Source of the DNA: Clostridiales bacterium
GTDB taxonomy: Bacteria; Bacillota; Clostridia; Peptostreptococcales; Anaerovoracaceae
Assembly (NCBI GenBank): GCA_022773945.1
Contig: JALFNS010000032.1
Coordinates: 1-53,826 of the forward strand
Length of the DNA stretch: 53,826 nt
Reading direction: 5' to 3'
Part shown: positions 1 to 8,963 of the stretch, piece after piece
Numbering within the stretch: the stretch's first letter is position 1
How the letters are laid out: every line of letters starts with the position of its first letter
The notes under the pieces: generated by a model
Database searches by the model: none
What the model saw: the letters and a program-made list of their open reading frames with translations, nothing else
What the model was told of the DNA's origin: nothing
Program-made: the position numbers and the translations under genes

Positions 1-588
1 GTCGAAAGTCTCCAGGAGCTGCTGCTTGTCCTCCAGCTTGATTTCTATATGAGAACCGATGACGTCGGCCATTCTTCCCGGTGAATCTATGGTAACCACC
101 GTCGCAAAGGCTTCAGGCGGCAGGTTTTTGTTCGTATTGATATACTTGTCGAAGCTGTCGAGAACGGTGCGCATAAGTGCCTCCGACTCCGCGTCCTCTT
201 CCCACTCGCTGTCCGGCGCAGGCTTGACCCTGCACTTGAAGTAGGGCACTTCGAAGAGCATCTCCTCGATAACGCCTCTGCATATGCCCTCAACCAGCAC
301 TCTGATGGAATCGCCCGGCAGCTTGAGCATCTGCTTGATTCTGGCGATGGTGCCCACCTTGTAAAAGTCCTTAGGCGTCGGCAGCTCCACGTTTTCGTCC
401 ATCTGTGACGTGAGGAAGACGTACTGGTCGTTAACCATAGCCTTCTCCAGCGCGTTGATGGATTTCTCTCTGCCTATATCGAAATGAAGAACCATACCAG
501 GGAATATGGACAGTCCCCTCAAAGGGATCATAGGAATATCCACAAACTCAAGTTCAGTTATATTCTTCTCTCTGCTGTTATCTTCCAT
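1..588 (-). CDS. lon: Lon protease, N-terminal part (cut by window edge)
   Basis: ATP-dependent serine protease of the cytoplasm that degrades misfolded and regulatory proteins. Only the first 196 codons are inside the window; the frame stays open to base 1. The translation begins MEDNSREKNITELEFVDIP, then carries the typical Lon substrate-binding (LON) domain pattern: PLRGLSIFPGMVLHFDIGRE near residues 23-42 and PTPKDFYKVGTIARIKQMLK near residues 75-94. The ATPase and protease domains lie off the left edge. The ATG at 586-588 follows a GGAGGA ribosome binding site. It is the last gene of tig-clpP-clpX-lon, 30 bp after clpX. Identity is confident; completeness cannot be judged. Confidence 0.9.
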   Translation of the reverse strand, partial: MEDNSREKNITELEFVDIPMIPLRGLSIFPGMVLHFDIGREKSINALEKAMVNDQYVFLTSQMDENVELPTPKDFYKVGTIARIKQMLKLPGDSIRVLVEGICRGVIEEMLFEVPYFKCRVKPAPDSEWEEDAESEALMRTVLDSFDKYINTNKNLPPEAFATVVTIDSPGRMADVIGSHIEIKLEDKQQLLETFD

Positions 589-618
589 GTTTCCTCCGTT
601 TATGTCAAAGAGACGGCT

Positions 619-1896
619 TTAAGAAGCCGTCCCGGTTGTCTCTTTTTTATCCGCTTCGGCAAAAATAAGCTCCGGTTCTCTGTCCGCCTCTACGGTCTCT
701 CTGGTTATTATGCACTTACTCACGTCTTTTCTTGACGGCAGATCGTACATAACATTCGTCATTATCTTCTCCATAATCCCGCGAAGTCCCCTGGCACCGG
801 TCTTTCTCTCCAGCGCCTTGTCAGCTATGGCACTTACCGCCTCATCGCTGACCTCGAGCTCGACGCCGTCCATGGCTATAAGCTTCCGGTACTGCTTGAC
901 GAGAGCGTTTTTAGGCTTGGTGAGTATGTCCACCAGAGCGTCCTTTGAGAGTTCCTCAAGCGTTACCAGCACAGGAAGTCTTCCCACAATTTCAGGAATC
1001 AGCCCGTACTTCATAAGGTCTTCAGGCTGAGCGTGCTTGAGTATCTCCTCCTTCTCCACCTTGTTGGTATCCACGTTGGAGTTGAAGCCTATTACCTTCT
1101 CTCCTATACGCTTCTGTACAACCTTCTCCAGTCCGTCAAAGGCGCCACCGCATATGAAGAGCACTTCTGTAGTGTCAAACTGTATGAATTCCTGATGAGG
1201 ATGCTTGCGTCCTCCCTGAGGAGGAACATCCGCCACCGTTCCTTCGAGCATTTTGAGCAGAGCCTGCTGTACGCCTTCTCCGCTTACGTCTCTCGTTATC
1301 GAAGGGTTTTCTGACTTTCTGGCGATCTTGTCAATCTCGTCCACGTATATTATACCCTTCTGGGCCTTCTCTATATCATAGTCGGCCGCCTGTATCAGTC
1401 TGAGAAGGATGTTCTCCACATCATCTCCCACATATCCGGCTTCCGTTACAGTCGTGGCATCGGCTATGGCGAAAGGCACATCCAGTATTCTCGCCAGTGT
1501 CTGAGCCAGAAGCGTCTTGCCGGAGCCTGTAGGTCCCACCATCACGATATTGCTCTTCTGAAGCTCAACATCATCTCCCGAATCGGGAGAGCTGATTCTC
1601 TTATAGTGATTGTATACCGCCACGGCCAGTGCTTTTTTGGCCTCGTCCTGTCCTATCACATAATCATCCAGGACTTTTCTGATTTCCTTAGGCTTGGGGA
1701 TTTTGCCTCCAAGCTTGCCTGATGAGGACTTCTTTGAAGCCTCCGACAGCTTCTCCTCCTCAAGTATGCTGGCGCAGACCTCCACGCACTCGTCACATAT
1801 ATATACGCCTGCTCCGCTTATGAGTCTCTTCACCTGACTCTGCGGTCTCCCGCAGAATGAGCAGCGGAGTTCGTTGTTGTCGCTGTATTTATCCAT
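619..1896 (-). CDS. clpX: ClpX, ATPase subunit of ClpXP
   Basis: AAA+ unfoldase that feeds substrates to the ClpP peptidase. The 425-aa product has the ClpX zinc-binding domain (Cys12, Cys15, Cys34, Cys37), a Walker A GPTGSGKT at residues 121-128, a Walker B region IIYVDEIDK at 182-190, and the ClpX C-terminal region with KTGARGLR (sensor 2). Length and motif order are normal. It starts 11 bp after clpP and ends 30 bp before lon, so the three protease genes and tig are likely co-transcribed. A GACGGCTT/AAGCCGTC hairpin spans the stop codon (612-631) but has only a weak U-tract; it might attenuate lon. Confidence 0.97.
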   Translation of the reverse strand: MDKYSDNNELRCSFCGRPQSQVKRLISGAGVYICDECVEVCASILEEEKLSEASKKSSSGKLGGKIPKPKEIRKVLDDYVIGQDEAKKALAVAVYNHYKRISSPDSGDDVELQKSNIVMVGPTGSGKTLLAQTLARILDVPFAIADATTVTEAGYVGDDVENILLRLIQAADYDIEKAQKGIIYVDEIDKIARKSENPSITRDVSGEGVQQALLKMLEGTVADVPPQGGRKHPHQEFIQFDTTEVLFICGGAFDGLEKVVQKRIGEKVIGFNSNVDTNKVEKEEILKHAQPEDLMKYGLIPEIVGRLPVLVTLEELSKDALVDILTKPKNALVKQYRKLIAMDGVELEVSDEAVSAIADKALERKTGARGLRGIMEKIMTNVMYDLPSRKDVSKCIITRETVEADREPELIFAEADKKETTGTAS

Positions 1897-1907
1897 CTGT
1901 GATTTCC

Positions 1908-2489
1908 CTATCTGTTAGTTATTACCATGTCGATAAGACCGTAATCGCAGGCCTCGTCAGCCGACATGAAATTATCTCTGTCCGTATCTGCGGAGATTAT
2001 ATCCAGAGGCTGTCCTGTGTTCTCGCTGAGAATTCTGTTCAGCTTCTCCCTTGTCTTCACAATCCAGTCCGCGTGTATTCTGATATCCTCCGCCTGTCCC
2101 TGCACACCCCCGAGAGGCTGGTGAATCATTATCTCGGCATTGGGAAGAGCGAATCTCTTTCCCTTCTCTCCACCGGCCAGGAGGAACGCACCCATGCTGG
2201 CTGCCATTCCCATGCAAATAGTTGATACATCAGGCTTGATGTATCTCATGGTGTCATAAATAGCCATACCGGCGGTTACAGAACCGCCGGGGCTGTTTAT
2301 GTAGAGATTTATGTCTTTGTCCGGATCTTCGGCCTCGAGAAAGAGAAGCTGCGCCACAACAAGACTTGCTATATGCTCATTTATCTCCTCTCCGATGAAT
2401 ATAATCCTGTCCTTGAGCAGTCTGGAGTAAATATCATACGATCTTTCACCGCCTCCCGTCTGCTCAACCACGTAAGGAACCAATGCCAT
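1908..2489 (-). CDS. clpP: ClpP, ATP-dependent protease proteolytic subunit
   Basis: Serine peptidase of the ClpXP/ClpAP proteases. The 193-aa product has the catalytic Ser98 in [10 protein letters not shown], His123 in MIHQPLGG and Asp172 in DTDRDNF, spaced as in other ClpP proteins, plus the NSPGG oxyanion-loop motif. No extended propeptide is seen. The gene lies 29 bp after tig and 11 bp before clpX, with no promoter-like sequence between, so expression probably starts at the tig promoter. No CtsR-type repeat was recognised upstream. Confidence 0.97.
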   Translation of the reverse strand: MALVPYVVEQTGGGERSYDIYSRLLKDRIIFIGEEINEHIASLVVAQLLFLEAEDPDKDINLYINSPGGSVTAGMAIYDTMRYIKPDVSTICMGMAASMGAFLLAGGEKGKRFALPNAEIMIHQPLGGVQGQAEDIRIHADWIVKTREKLNRILSENTGQPLDIISADTDRDNFMSADEACDYGLIDMVITNR

Positions 2490-2518
2490 AATCCGAACCT
2501 CCTTCTCCTTAGTATCTC

Positions 2519-3802
2519 TTATTTTATAACTGCATTGTCATACATGAAGTCAATTGCTTTTCTGATTTTGATGTCTCCGCTGATAGCGCCGATATTCTCT
2601 GCTCCTATCATCTCAGCAAGCTTGTCTGCCTCAAGTCCGTACATCTTGGCCATGTTCTCCAGTTCAGCCTTAACTTCTTCTTCGCCTACCTCGAAGTCTT
2701 CCTGATCGGCAATCTTGCTTACGAGCATTCTTGTCTTGGTTCTCTTGAACGCATCATCCTTAAGCTGTTCTCTGAACTCGTTAGGATCCTGACCGAGATA
2801 CTGGAAGTAGCTCTGGATGTCCATTCCCTGAGCTCTCAGCTGCTGATCGAATTCTCTGATCATGCTGTCGATTTCACTCTGAACCATAACGTCCGGAACA
2901 TCGATTTCGTTAGCTTCGAACACCTTCTCTATAACGCTGTTCTTCATGCTGTTCTCAGCCTGTGCAGCCTTTGACTTCTCCAGCTCTTCCTTCTTGGAAG
3001 CCTTGAGTTCCTCCAGAGTGTCGAACTCGCTGACATCCTTGGCAAAGTCGTCATCCAGCTCAGGCATTTCCTGTTCCTTGATTTCGTGAACCTTGCACTT
3101 GAATACGGCTTCCTTGCCTGCCAGATCCTCTGCGTGATACTGCTCAGGGAAAGTAACCTTAACGTCTCTCTCCTCATCCTTAACCGCTCCGATAAGCTGT
3201 TCCTCAAATCCAGGAATGAATGTGCCCGATCCGAGCTTGAGAGGCTGTCTCTCAGCAGTGCCGCCCTCGAACTGCTCGTCACCTACGAATCCCGCGTAGT
3301 CGATGAGAACCATGTCTCCGTCCTGAGCCGGTCTGTCGACCTCAACCATTCTTGAGTTTCTCTCAGCCAGAGCCTTCATTTCTCTCTCGAGATCCTCATC
3401 AGTAACCTCTGCCGGAACCTTTTCGATCTCAACGCCCTTGTAATCCGTTACAGTGAACTCAGGGTATACCGTTACAGTAATCGTAATGTCAAAGCCATCG
3501 CCCTTCTTAATCTGGCTGAACTCAGTTCTCGGATAATCGATAGCGTCCACGTCCAGTTCATCGAGAGCCAGAGGGTAGTTCAGGCTGAACAGATTGTTAA
3601 CGGCATCCTCGAAGAAGATACCTTCGCCGTATCTCTTCTCGATAAGGCTTCTCGGGGCCTTGCCCTTTCTGAATCCGTCGATTTCGAACTTGTCCTTTTC
3701 CTTCTGATAAACCTTGATTACAGCATCTTCAAACTCCTCAGGGGAGAATTCCATTTTGAATTTTGCTTCATTGTTCTCTTTTGAGATAAGTGTTGACTTC
3801 AT
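2519..3802 (-). CDS. tig: Trigger factor
   Basis: Ribosome-associated chaperone and peptidyl-prolyl isomerase that binds nascent chains. The 427-aa product has the ribosome-binding N-terminal domain with the signature [16 protein letters not shown] near residues 44-59, an FKBP-type PPIase domain ([21 protein letters not shown] near 160-180, [15 protein letters not shown] near 192-206), and a long acidic helical C-terminal domain. Length is typical. It is the first gene of the tig-clpP-clpX-lon run and has a strong sigma-A promoter 41-69 bp upstream. The ATG follows TAGGAGGAAG. Confidence 0.97.
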   Translation of the reverse strand: MKSTLISKENNEAKFKMEFSPEEFEDAVIKVYQKEKDKFEIDGFRKGKAPRSLIEKRYGEGIFFEDAVNNLFSLNYPLALDELDVDAIDYPRTEFSQIKKGDGFDITITVTVYPEFTVTDYKGVEIEKVPAEVTDEDLEREMKALAERNSRMVEVDRPAQDGDMVLIDYAGFVGDEQFEGGTAERQPLKLGSGTFIPGFEEQLIGAVKDEERDVKVTFPEQYHAEDLAGKEAVFKCKVHEIKEQEMPELDDDFAKDVSEFDTLEELKASKKEELEKSKAAQAENSMKNSVIEKVFEANEIDVPDVMVQSEIDSMIREFDQQLRAQGMDIQSYFQYLGQDPNEFREQLKDDAFKRTKTRMLVSKIADQEDFEVGEEEVKAELENMAKMYGLEADKLAEMIGAENIGAISGDIKIRKAIDFMYDNAVIK

Positions 3803-3843
3803 TTATGTGCTTCCTCCTAAATTAATTGCGCATAGCTCCCTAT

Positions 3844-3872
3844 ATTATACTGTGTTTTTCTTATGAAGTAAA
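3844..3872 (-). promoter_or_regulatory. Sigma-A promoter of tig operon
   Basis: On the minus strand TTTACT (3867-3872), a 17-bp spacer and a perfect TATAAT (3844-3849) precede tig. The -35 box overlaps the T-tract of the upstream terminator, so the two transcription units are packed tightly. Confidence 0.75.
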
Positions 3873-3899
3873 GAAAAAGAGACATTATTTATGCCTCTT
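3870..3899 (-). terminator. Terminator of the CYTH gene, overlapping its stop codon
   Basis: Minus strand: a 9-bp stem AAGAGGCAT / ATGTCTCTT (one G-U pair) with a 5-nt loop, followed by TTTTTCTTT. The stop codon of the CYTH gene lies at the edge of the loop. Confidence 0.7.
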
Positions 3900-4502
3900 G
3901 ATCAGCTCTATACCGCGTGCATACTTGCTTTTGTCCTCCGGCTCCAGCCCGTATTTCTCCTGAAGCTGAGCCCCGACTTTAACAAGGCTCTCCGTATCTC
4001 CGGAGAAAAGCTCTATCTCAACCTCGTGAATAGGAGCCCTCTCTCCGTGGGTCACCATTTCTCCCCTGTCGATGGACACCTCAAAAATAGCGCCGTCAAC
4101 ATCTATACGGAATCTCTTCCTGCACACCTTCATCTCCAGGAAGCACTCCAGCTTCCTTCCTCTGACGAGTTCCATGAACTCGCTTCCGACCCGGCTCTCC
4201 TCAAACACCTCCGGATCCGGTTCGCATGAAGTGACGGGAACGTTTATCTCCTCCCTAACGTGGAGTCCGTCCTCACTGTGTCCCTTCCACTTGAGGGATG
4301 CAACCAGTCTGTCTCCTTCAGTCCGCACTCTGTATGCGATTTCATTCCCGGCCAGGTCATAATCTTCCGTATCGAAATACCTGTTGTCCAGCATCACTTC
4401 TTCTCTGGAATCCTCTTCCTCGTACTGAGCGAAGAGCTCATTCTCCCAGATGGCCTTCTCAATATTCTCTCCGGGAATATTGTATTTCAGCTCTATCTCC
4501 AT
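3885..4502 (-). CDS. CYTH domain protein (triphosphate tunnel family)
   Basis: The 205-aa product begins MEIELKYNIPG, the EXEXK signature of CYTH/triphosphate tunnel metalloenzymes, which act on triphosphates such as tripolyphosphate, thiamine triphosphate or ATP with divalent metal. The tunnel pattern continues with RYFDTEDYDL, AYRVRTEGD, SLKWKG and a C-terminal KSKYARGIELI. A longer reading frame begins at 4538, but a promoter with its -10 box at 4542-4547 puts the RNA start at about 4535, inside that first ATG. The ATG at 4502 has the ribosome binding site GAGGAAGG. The substrate cannot be told from sequence. It follows the hydrolase gene but has its own promoter. Confidence 0.85.
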   Translation of the reverse strand: MEIELKYNIPGENIEKAIWENELFAQYEEEDSREEVMLDNRYFDTEDYDLAGNEIAYRVRTEGDRLVASLKWKGHSEDGLHVREEINVPVTSCEPDPEVFEESRVGSEFMELVRGRKLECFLEMKVCRKRFRIDVDGAIFEVSIDRGEMVTHGERAPIHEVEIELFSGDTESLVKVGAQLQEKYGLEPEDKSKYARGIELIKRHK

Positions 4503-4541
4503 AGTACCTTCCTCTACACTTTCAGAAATTCGTACCATGAT

Positions 4542-4570
4542 ATAGTATCACTAGGCTGAAATAAAGGCAA
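4542..4570 (-). promoter_or_regulatory. Sigma-A promoter of the CYTH gene
   Basis: Minus strand TTGCCT (4565-4570), 17-bp spacer, TACTAT (4542-4547). It decides the start of the downstream gene, because transcription would begin at about 4535, past the upstream ATG at 4538. Confidence 0.65.
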
Positions 4571-4573
4571 GTA

Positions 4574-5548
4574 TTAATTCTGCACGTATATTTCCTCTTC
4601 CTGCAGCATCGGATAAGTTATGAGCTCTGAGCCGGACAGATCCTCCCTGTGCATATCAACAGCAGTGATTCTGTGCCGGTCGTAGGTTTTGTAATAGTAT
4701 ATTCCCCTGCGGGCGTTCCAGCAGGAATAGTATATGGTGTATTCATAATTCTCGTCCCCCACATCACAGCACCCTCTCTGCTGCTCCACCGACGCCAGTA
4801 TGTGGAAGAACTGGCTCACACTGCTCAGCTCATCGGAACCGGATTTCGAATAGTATCTTGTAAATGCCGCCTTAGCGAATCTCGAAGGCGATGACAGATC
4901 TCCCGGCAGCCCCACAGAGCCCATGCCGCGGCTGTAATGCTTCAGTTCGACCTCTCCCGAAAACCTGTTTTCAGGCTGCCCCGGCGACAGGCTCATGTAG
5001 TTGTTCATGAGAAGCATCTGCACATCAAAGGGCGGATTGTTGGAGAGAACTCCCACATTGTTCTCGTATATTTTAAGACCTCCTGCAGTGCTCTCCACGG
5101 TCACAGCGCCGCTCTCGTCAGCTATAAGCCAGTGGAGCTCCGCAGCCGGCAGGCTGTCACTGAAGGCATCATCGGTAATGCTCACATTCTTCAGAAGTTC
5201 CAGGGCTTCATCGAGGCATGCGCACTGACTGAGAGTCCATGTTATAAACTCATACTGCGCAACGTTTTTCTTGCCTTCCTGCGGCGGATTGTAAACCGCA
5301 TTCCCCACGAAGTTCAGCCCCGCCATGCCCAGGCCCTTCTCATTGACGGCATCGTAATAAAGAGGATAACCCTCCGCCACATGGGCCATTCCTATAATGG
5401 CATACTGCGGGGCCGCATCTTCGTCGTGGAGAAATATATAGGGGAAATTCCGGGGAGTAATGGTTATCTCCTCTCCGTAGGAAAACTCGTAGTCCAGGTT
5501 TCTTCCCATGTAGAAATCCTTAGTCATATACGTTGCTGCAGTGCACAT
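4574..5548 (-). CDS. Choloylglycine hydrolase family protein (bile salt hydrolase-like)
   Basis: N-terminal nucleophile hydrolase that cleaves linear amides such as conjugated bile salts or penicillin V. The 324-aa product starts MCTAATY, so removal of Met exposes the catalytic Cys2. Other family residues are visible: Arg16 and Asp19 in GRNLDY, Asn79 in GLNFVGNAVY, Asn170/171 in LSNNPPF and Arg223 in GLPGDLSSPSRF. These fit bile salt hydrolases better than penicillin acylases, but specificity is not proven. There is no signal peptide, so it acts in the cytoplasm. It starts 6 bp after the radical SAM gene, forming a two-gene unit downstream of a TetR gene; bile response is an inference. Confidence 0.85.
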   Translation of the reverse strand: MCTAATYMTKDFYMGRNLDYEFSYGEEITITPRNFPYIFLHDEDAAPQYAIIGMAHVAEGYPLYYDAVNEKGLGMAGLNFVGNAVYNPPQEGKKNVAQYEFITWTLSQCACLDEALELLKNVSITDDAFSDSLPAAELHWLIADESGAVTVESTAGGLKIYENNVGVLSNNPPFDVQMLLMNNYMSLSPGQPENRFSGEVELKHYSRGMGSVGLPGDLSSPSRFAKAAFTRYYSKSGSDELSSVSQFFHILASVEQQRGCCDVGDENYEYTIYYSCWNARRGIYYYKTYDRHRITAVDMHREDLSGSELITYPMLQEEEIYVQN

Positions 5549-5554
5549 ATTATT

Positions 5555-6886
5555 TCACCTCTCCTGCCAGATTCTCTCGGCTGAAGGCTTCCAGTTCTCC
5601 GAATACCTGTCGCATTTGGCGCAGAGATGCTCCACACTCTCGGGTGACTGCACATCCGTGGACACGGCTCCGGATTCTCTGACAATATCCCTCAGCCTGT
5701 CCGGATTCTCCAGCATAGGACACGGCATGAGCATATTGTCATTAAAAGGCTGGCCTTCATGATATTTCATAAACAGCGGAGACTGCAGAGCCTCCACCAG
5801 GCTTTTCTCTCTTATATTTGAATCTGAATAATGAATGAACACACAAGGCTCAATATCGCCGTTGGCATTAATATGGAAGTATTCCCTTCCGCCCGCTATG
5901 CAACCTCCGACAAACTCGCCGTCATTTTGGAAATCCATAGCGAAGAGAGGCTTCCTTCTCCTGTAATCCCGTATGCGTCTGTACATCTTCTCACGCTGTT
6001 CAGGTGTAGGCAGGAGTTCAACGGAAGCATCGTTTCCAACAGGCATGTAATGAAAATACCAGATAAAATAGGCTCCCGTTTCAATCAGACTGTCATAGTA
6101 CTCTTCTGAGCTTACAGATTCGAAATTATCACTCGTATAGCAGGTTGATATTCCGTATATCAGCTTCTTCTCCTGCAAAAGCCTCATCGCTTCCGTAACC
6201 CTGTCATATACACCTGCTCCTCTGCGCGAATCCGTAGCCTCGCGTGAGCCTTCCAGTGATATGGCAGGAATGAGATTTCCCGCTCTCAGCATATCCTCCG
6301 TGAAAGCTTCATCGATTAGAGTACCGTTGGTAAAAGTGAGGAAGACACAGTCGGAATGCTTCTCACAGATTTCAATCAGATCCTTTTTTCTGACGAGAGG
6401 CTCCCCTCCCGTGTATATGTATGTATAAACCCCCAGTTCTTTACCCTGACTGATTATGCTGTCTATTTCATCCCTGCTCAGGTTAAGTCTGTCTCCGTAT
6501 TCCGCGGCCCAGCATCCTCTGCAGTGAAGATTGCACGCCGAAGTTGGATCCAGAAGAATGGCCATCGGTACATTGCAGCCCAGCTCTTCCTTTTTCTTCT
6601 CCCTGATTTTGGCCCCCATAAGGTTACCGTTGACAAAAAAATTGATTGCCACTGTTCTCAGAACATTAGAATCAACCTTTTCTGTCAGATTGCGTATAAA
6701 AGCATAATAAGGATCGTCAGGATTCTCAATAGCGCTCCTGACCGCTTTTCTCTGTCCGGGGAACCTTCCTCCGCTGAACCGGTCCGCCCAGTCCATGAGC
6801 TTCCTGAGGTTCTTCTCGGGATCCTTGTACAGATAATCAAATAAACCTTCAATCCCGTATCTGGCAATGCCCTTTGACAAATTCAT
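5555..6886 (-). CDS. Radical SAM protein with SPASM-like C-terminus
   Basis: The 443-aa product has a radical SAM core: CNLHCRGC (Cys118, Cys122, Cys125) for the [4Fe-4S] cluster and TGGEPL for SAM binding. The C-terminal part carries further cysteines (VGGCIAGG, IEPCVFIHY, LMPCPM, LCAKCDRY) typical of an auxiliary-cluster or SPASM/twitch region. About 105 residues of helical sequence precede the core. The substrate is unknown. SPASM enzymes often modify peptides, but no peptide precursor gene was seen nearby. It follows the TetR gene by 103 bp and is followed after 6 bp by the bile-salt-hydrolase-like gene. The start has the ribosome binding site AAAGGAGGAAG. Confidence 0.8.
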   Translation of the reverse strand: MNLSKGIARYGIEGLFDYLYKDPEKNLRKLMDWADRFSGGRFPGQRKAVRSAIENPDDPYYAFIRNLTEKVDSNVLRTVAINFFVNGNLMGAKIREKKKEELGCNVPMAILLDPTSACNLHCRGCWAAEYGDRLNLSRDEIDSIISQGKELGVYTYIYTGGEPLVRKKDLIEICEKHSDCVFLTFTNGTLIDEAFTEDMLRAGNLIPAISLEGSREATDSRRGAGVYDRVTEAMRLLQEKKLIYGISTCYTSDNFESVSSEEYYDSLIETGAYFIWYFHYMPVGNDASVELLPTPEQREKMYRRIRDYRRRKPLFAMDFQNDGEFVGGCIAGGREYFHINANGDIEPCVFIHYSDSNIREKSLVEALQSPLFMKYHEGQPFNDNMLMPCPMLENPDRLRDIVRESGAVSTDVQSPESVEHLCAKCDRYSENWKPSAERIWQER

Positions 6887-6965
6887 GACAGCTTCCTCCT
6901 TTCACAGCTCTCTGCCAGTTTAATTCTATAAAAACCCGGCACGAACAGAAACTGTGAAATCATCA

Positions 6966-6990
6966 AATCTGTCACAAATCCTGTCAGATT
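6966..6990. promoter_or_regulatory. Inverted repeat between tetR-type gene and radical SAM gene
   Basis: AATCTGTCA, 7-bp spacer, TGTCAGATT: 9-bp arms with one mismatch (25 bp in all), at the stop codon of the TetR gene and upstream of the radical SAM gene. No T-tract follows, so an operator for the adjacent TetR protein is more likely than a terminator. A weak -10 TAGAAT lies downstream. Confidence 0.4.
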
Positions 6991-7538
6991 CACGATTTTG
7001 TAATATAGTTTTTTACGGCGCCTGTGAACAGTCTGTCAAGATTATCCACCGCTCTGTCGACATCATAATCCATGTCATTCCACAGGAAGTTCAGAAGATA
7101 TCCCAGAAGCGAGTAGCTGCAGAACCGTGTCACAACTCCCCTCTCTTCATCTGTCATATCCACGCATTCCGGCGCTTCATTCACCTGCTTCTCCATCTGG
7201 CGGCACACGAAGTCGTACACGTACTTCTCCATCTTCTCTCGGGAAGCGGAATTCCACACATTATACACGACCTTCCTGTTTACCTGCATGGTATGAAGAA
7301 ATGCCCTGAGAATCTCCGTCCAGGAATCAGGGCTTTCGAGAGACGAAACAATCTTGTCCGCCCTGTCTCTCACCCAGACATCCAGCAGATTGAATATGTC
7401 TCTGTAATGGTAATAAAAGGTGTTGGAACTGATTCCACACCTTTCCACTATTGAAAGTACCGTAATCTTGTCGAAGGGCTTCTCATCCAGAAACTCCTCA
7501 AAAGCGTCGATTATTGCCTTTCTCGTATAGTTAACCAC
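6990..7538 (-). CDS. TetR/AcrR family transcriptional regulator
   Basis: The 182-aa product has an N-terminal TetR DNA-binding domain: AIIDAFEEFLDEKPFDKIT then a helix-turn-helix ERCGISSNTFYYHYRDIFNLL near residues 32-52. The rest is helical and probably binds a ligand or dimerises. The start is GTG at 7536-7538, preceded by AAGGGGGAA. It lies 22 bp after fumB and upstream of the radical SAM/hydrolase pair, so it may be co-transcribed with the fumarase genes yet control the genes that follow. The likely operator is the inverted repeat at its 3' end. The ligand is unknown. Confidence 0.88.
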   Translation of the reverse strand: MVNYTRKAIIDAFEEFLDEKPFDKITVLSIVERCGISSNTFYYHYRDIFNLLDVWVRDRADKIVSSLESPDSWTEILRAFLHTMQVNRKVVYNVWNSASREKMEKYVYDFVCRQMEKQVNEAPECVDMTDEERGVVTRFCSYSLLGYLLNFLWNDMDYDVDRAVDNLDRLFTGAVKNYITKS

Positions 7539-7560
7539 GATTTCCCCCTTTATTATTAAT

Positions 7561-8124
7561 TCAATCTTTCAGGCTTCGCAGATACTCCTCTCTGCCCGTC
7601 TCGTAAAGATTGTTTCCCTGCGTGTCTATAACCACCGTAACCGGGAGGTTCTCCACCTGCAGCTTTCTCACCGCCTCGGCGCCCAGATCCTCAAAGGCTA
7701 TAACCTCCGCCTCCTTTATGCATCTGGCCATGAGTGCTGCCGCGCCCCCTATGGCACAGCAGTACACCGCTCCGTTTTTAACCGTGGACTCACGAACCTC
7801 CTCCGACCTGAGGCCTTTGCCTATCATCATGAGCTGTCCCCTGTCCAGAAGCTCAGGGGCGTATGCATCCATTCTGTAGCTCGTTGTCGGTCCCGCGGAT
7901 CCTATAGGCCTGCCCGGTCTTGCCGGTGTCGGTCCCACGTAATAAATTATGGAATTTTCGATTTCGAAAGGAGGCTTCTCTTCCCTCGCAATCATCTCCG
8001 TTATCCGCTTGTGAGCCGCATCTCTGGCCGTGTAGACAGTGCCTGTAATATATACTCTGTCTCCCGCTCTGAAATCCTTCACCTTGTCTCCGGTGAATGG
8101 CTCCCTGAGATAGCGTTCCGTCAC
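7561..8124 (-). CDS. fumB: Fumarate hydratase class I, beta subunit
   Basis: C-terminal subunit of the two-subunit [4Fe-4S] fumarase (or the related L(+)-tartrate dehydratase), which hydrates fumarate to malate. Family motifs are ITGTVYTARDAAHKR, YYVGPTPARPGRPIGSAGPT and SYRMDAYAPELLDRGQLMMI. The frame is open to an ATG at 8148, but the better start is GTG at 8122-8124. It has the ribosome binding site GGAGGTGA and overlaps the alpha-subunit stop as GTGA, giving 187 aa. This tight overlap suggests translational coupling. The location behind argH suggests it removes fumarate made by argininosuccinate lyase. Confidence 0.88.
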   Translation of the reverse strand: MTERYLREPFTGDKVKDFRAGDRVYITGTVYTARDAAHKRITEMIAREEKPPFEIENSIIYYVGPTPARPGRPIGSAGPTTSYRMDAYAPELLDRGQLMMIGKGLRSEEVRESTVKNGAVYCCAIGGAAALMARCIKEAEVIAFEDLGAEAVRKLQVENLPVTVVIDTQGNNLYETGREEYLRSLKD

Positions 8125-8963
8125 AGAATCACCTCCCCGTGTCTGCATACGTGGCAGTTGATATTCACCGCCACAGGAAGTCCCGCTATATGTGTCGGCG
8201 CCGCCAGAACATTCACTTTGAGCGCAGTAGTCCTGCCGCCGAATCCCTGAGGTCCGATTCCCAGAGAGTTGATTCTCTCCAGAAGCTCCTCCTCCATATC
8301 TCTGTAGTATTCATCCTCGCTGCTTCTGTCCAGCGGTCTCAGAAGCGCCTTCTTGGCCATGAGAGCCGCCTTGTCGAAATTGCCCCCTATGCCGACCCCC
8401 ACAACTATCGGAGGGCATGGATTGGCCCCTGCCTTTCTGCTGGTTTCAACAACAAAATCCTTGACGCCTTCTTCTCCCGCCGAAGGAGGAAGCATTGCTA
8501 TCCTGCTCATATTCTCCGAACCGAAGCCCTTTGGCGCCACGGTGATCTTCACGTTGTTTCCCGGAACAAGCTCCCAGTATATTGCCGCCGGAGTGTTGTC
8601 TCCCGTGTTGACGCGTCTGAGAGGATCCGCCACTATTGATTTCCTGAGATAGGCTTCTTCGTATGCAGCACGGACGCCCCTGTTGACAGCGTCCTCTGCC
8701 GATCCGCCTTCAATAACGACGCCCTGGCCTATTTCAAGAAAGACACATGCCATTCCCGTATCCTGACACAGAGGATATTCTCCCTCGGCGGCTATCTCAA
8801 TGTTCTCTTCAATGGAAGCGAGCACATCCTCGGCCACCGGCCAGGTTTCCCTGAGCCGGCAGCTGTGAATGCACTCTCTGACATCATTTCCAAGTATGTA
8901 GTTCGTATCTGTGCAGAGCTTCCTGACTGCATTTTCTATTTCCTTCACATTAAGAATCTTCAT
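8121..8963 (-). CDS. fumA: Fumarate hydratase class I, alpha subunit
   Basis: N-terminal subunit of the oxygen-sensitive [4Fe-4S] class I fumarase. The 280-aa product contains the three cysteine contexts expected for cluster binding: PLCQDTG, ANPCPPIVVGVGIGGN and NINCHVCRHGEVIL. It also has the GRTTALKVNVL stretch of this family. The ATG overlaps the argH stop codon by 1 bp and the gene overlaps fumB by 4 bp, so argH-fumA-fumB are expected to be one coupled unit. L-tartrate dehydratase is a close relative and cannot be fully excluded, but the argH context favours fumarase. Confidence 0.9.
   Translation of the reverse strand: MKILNVKEIENAVRKLCTDTNYILGNDVRECIHSCRLRETWPVAEDVLASIEENIEIAAEGEYPLCQDTGMACVFLEIGQGVVIEGGSAEDAVNRGVRAAYEEAYLRKSIVADPLRRVNTGDNTPAAIYWELVPGNNVKITVAPKGFGSENMSRIAMLPPSAGEEGVKDFVVETSRKAGANPCPPIVVGVGIGGNFDKAALMAKKALLRPLDRSSEDEYYRDMEEELLERINSLGIGPQGFGGRTTALKVNVLAAPTHIAGLPVAVNINCHVCRHGEVIL

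Noticed and set aside
612-631. Terminator between clpX and lon
   Set aside because: The 8-bp stem is real but the following sequence is TCTTTGACAT, too weak a U-tract to call a terminator; it is mentioned under clpX.
4503-4538. Longer CYTH protein from the ATG at 4538
   Set aside because: Predicted transcription starts at about 4535, inside that codon, and the family signature begins at 4502.
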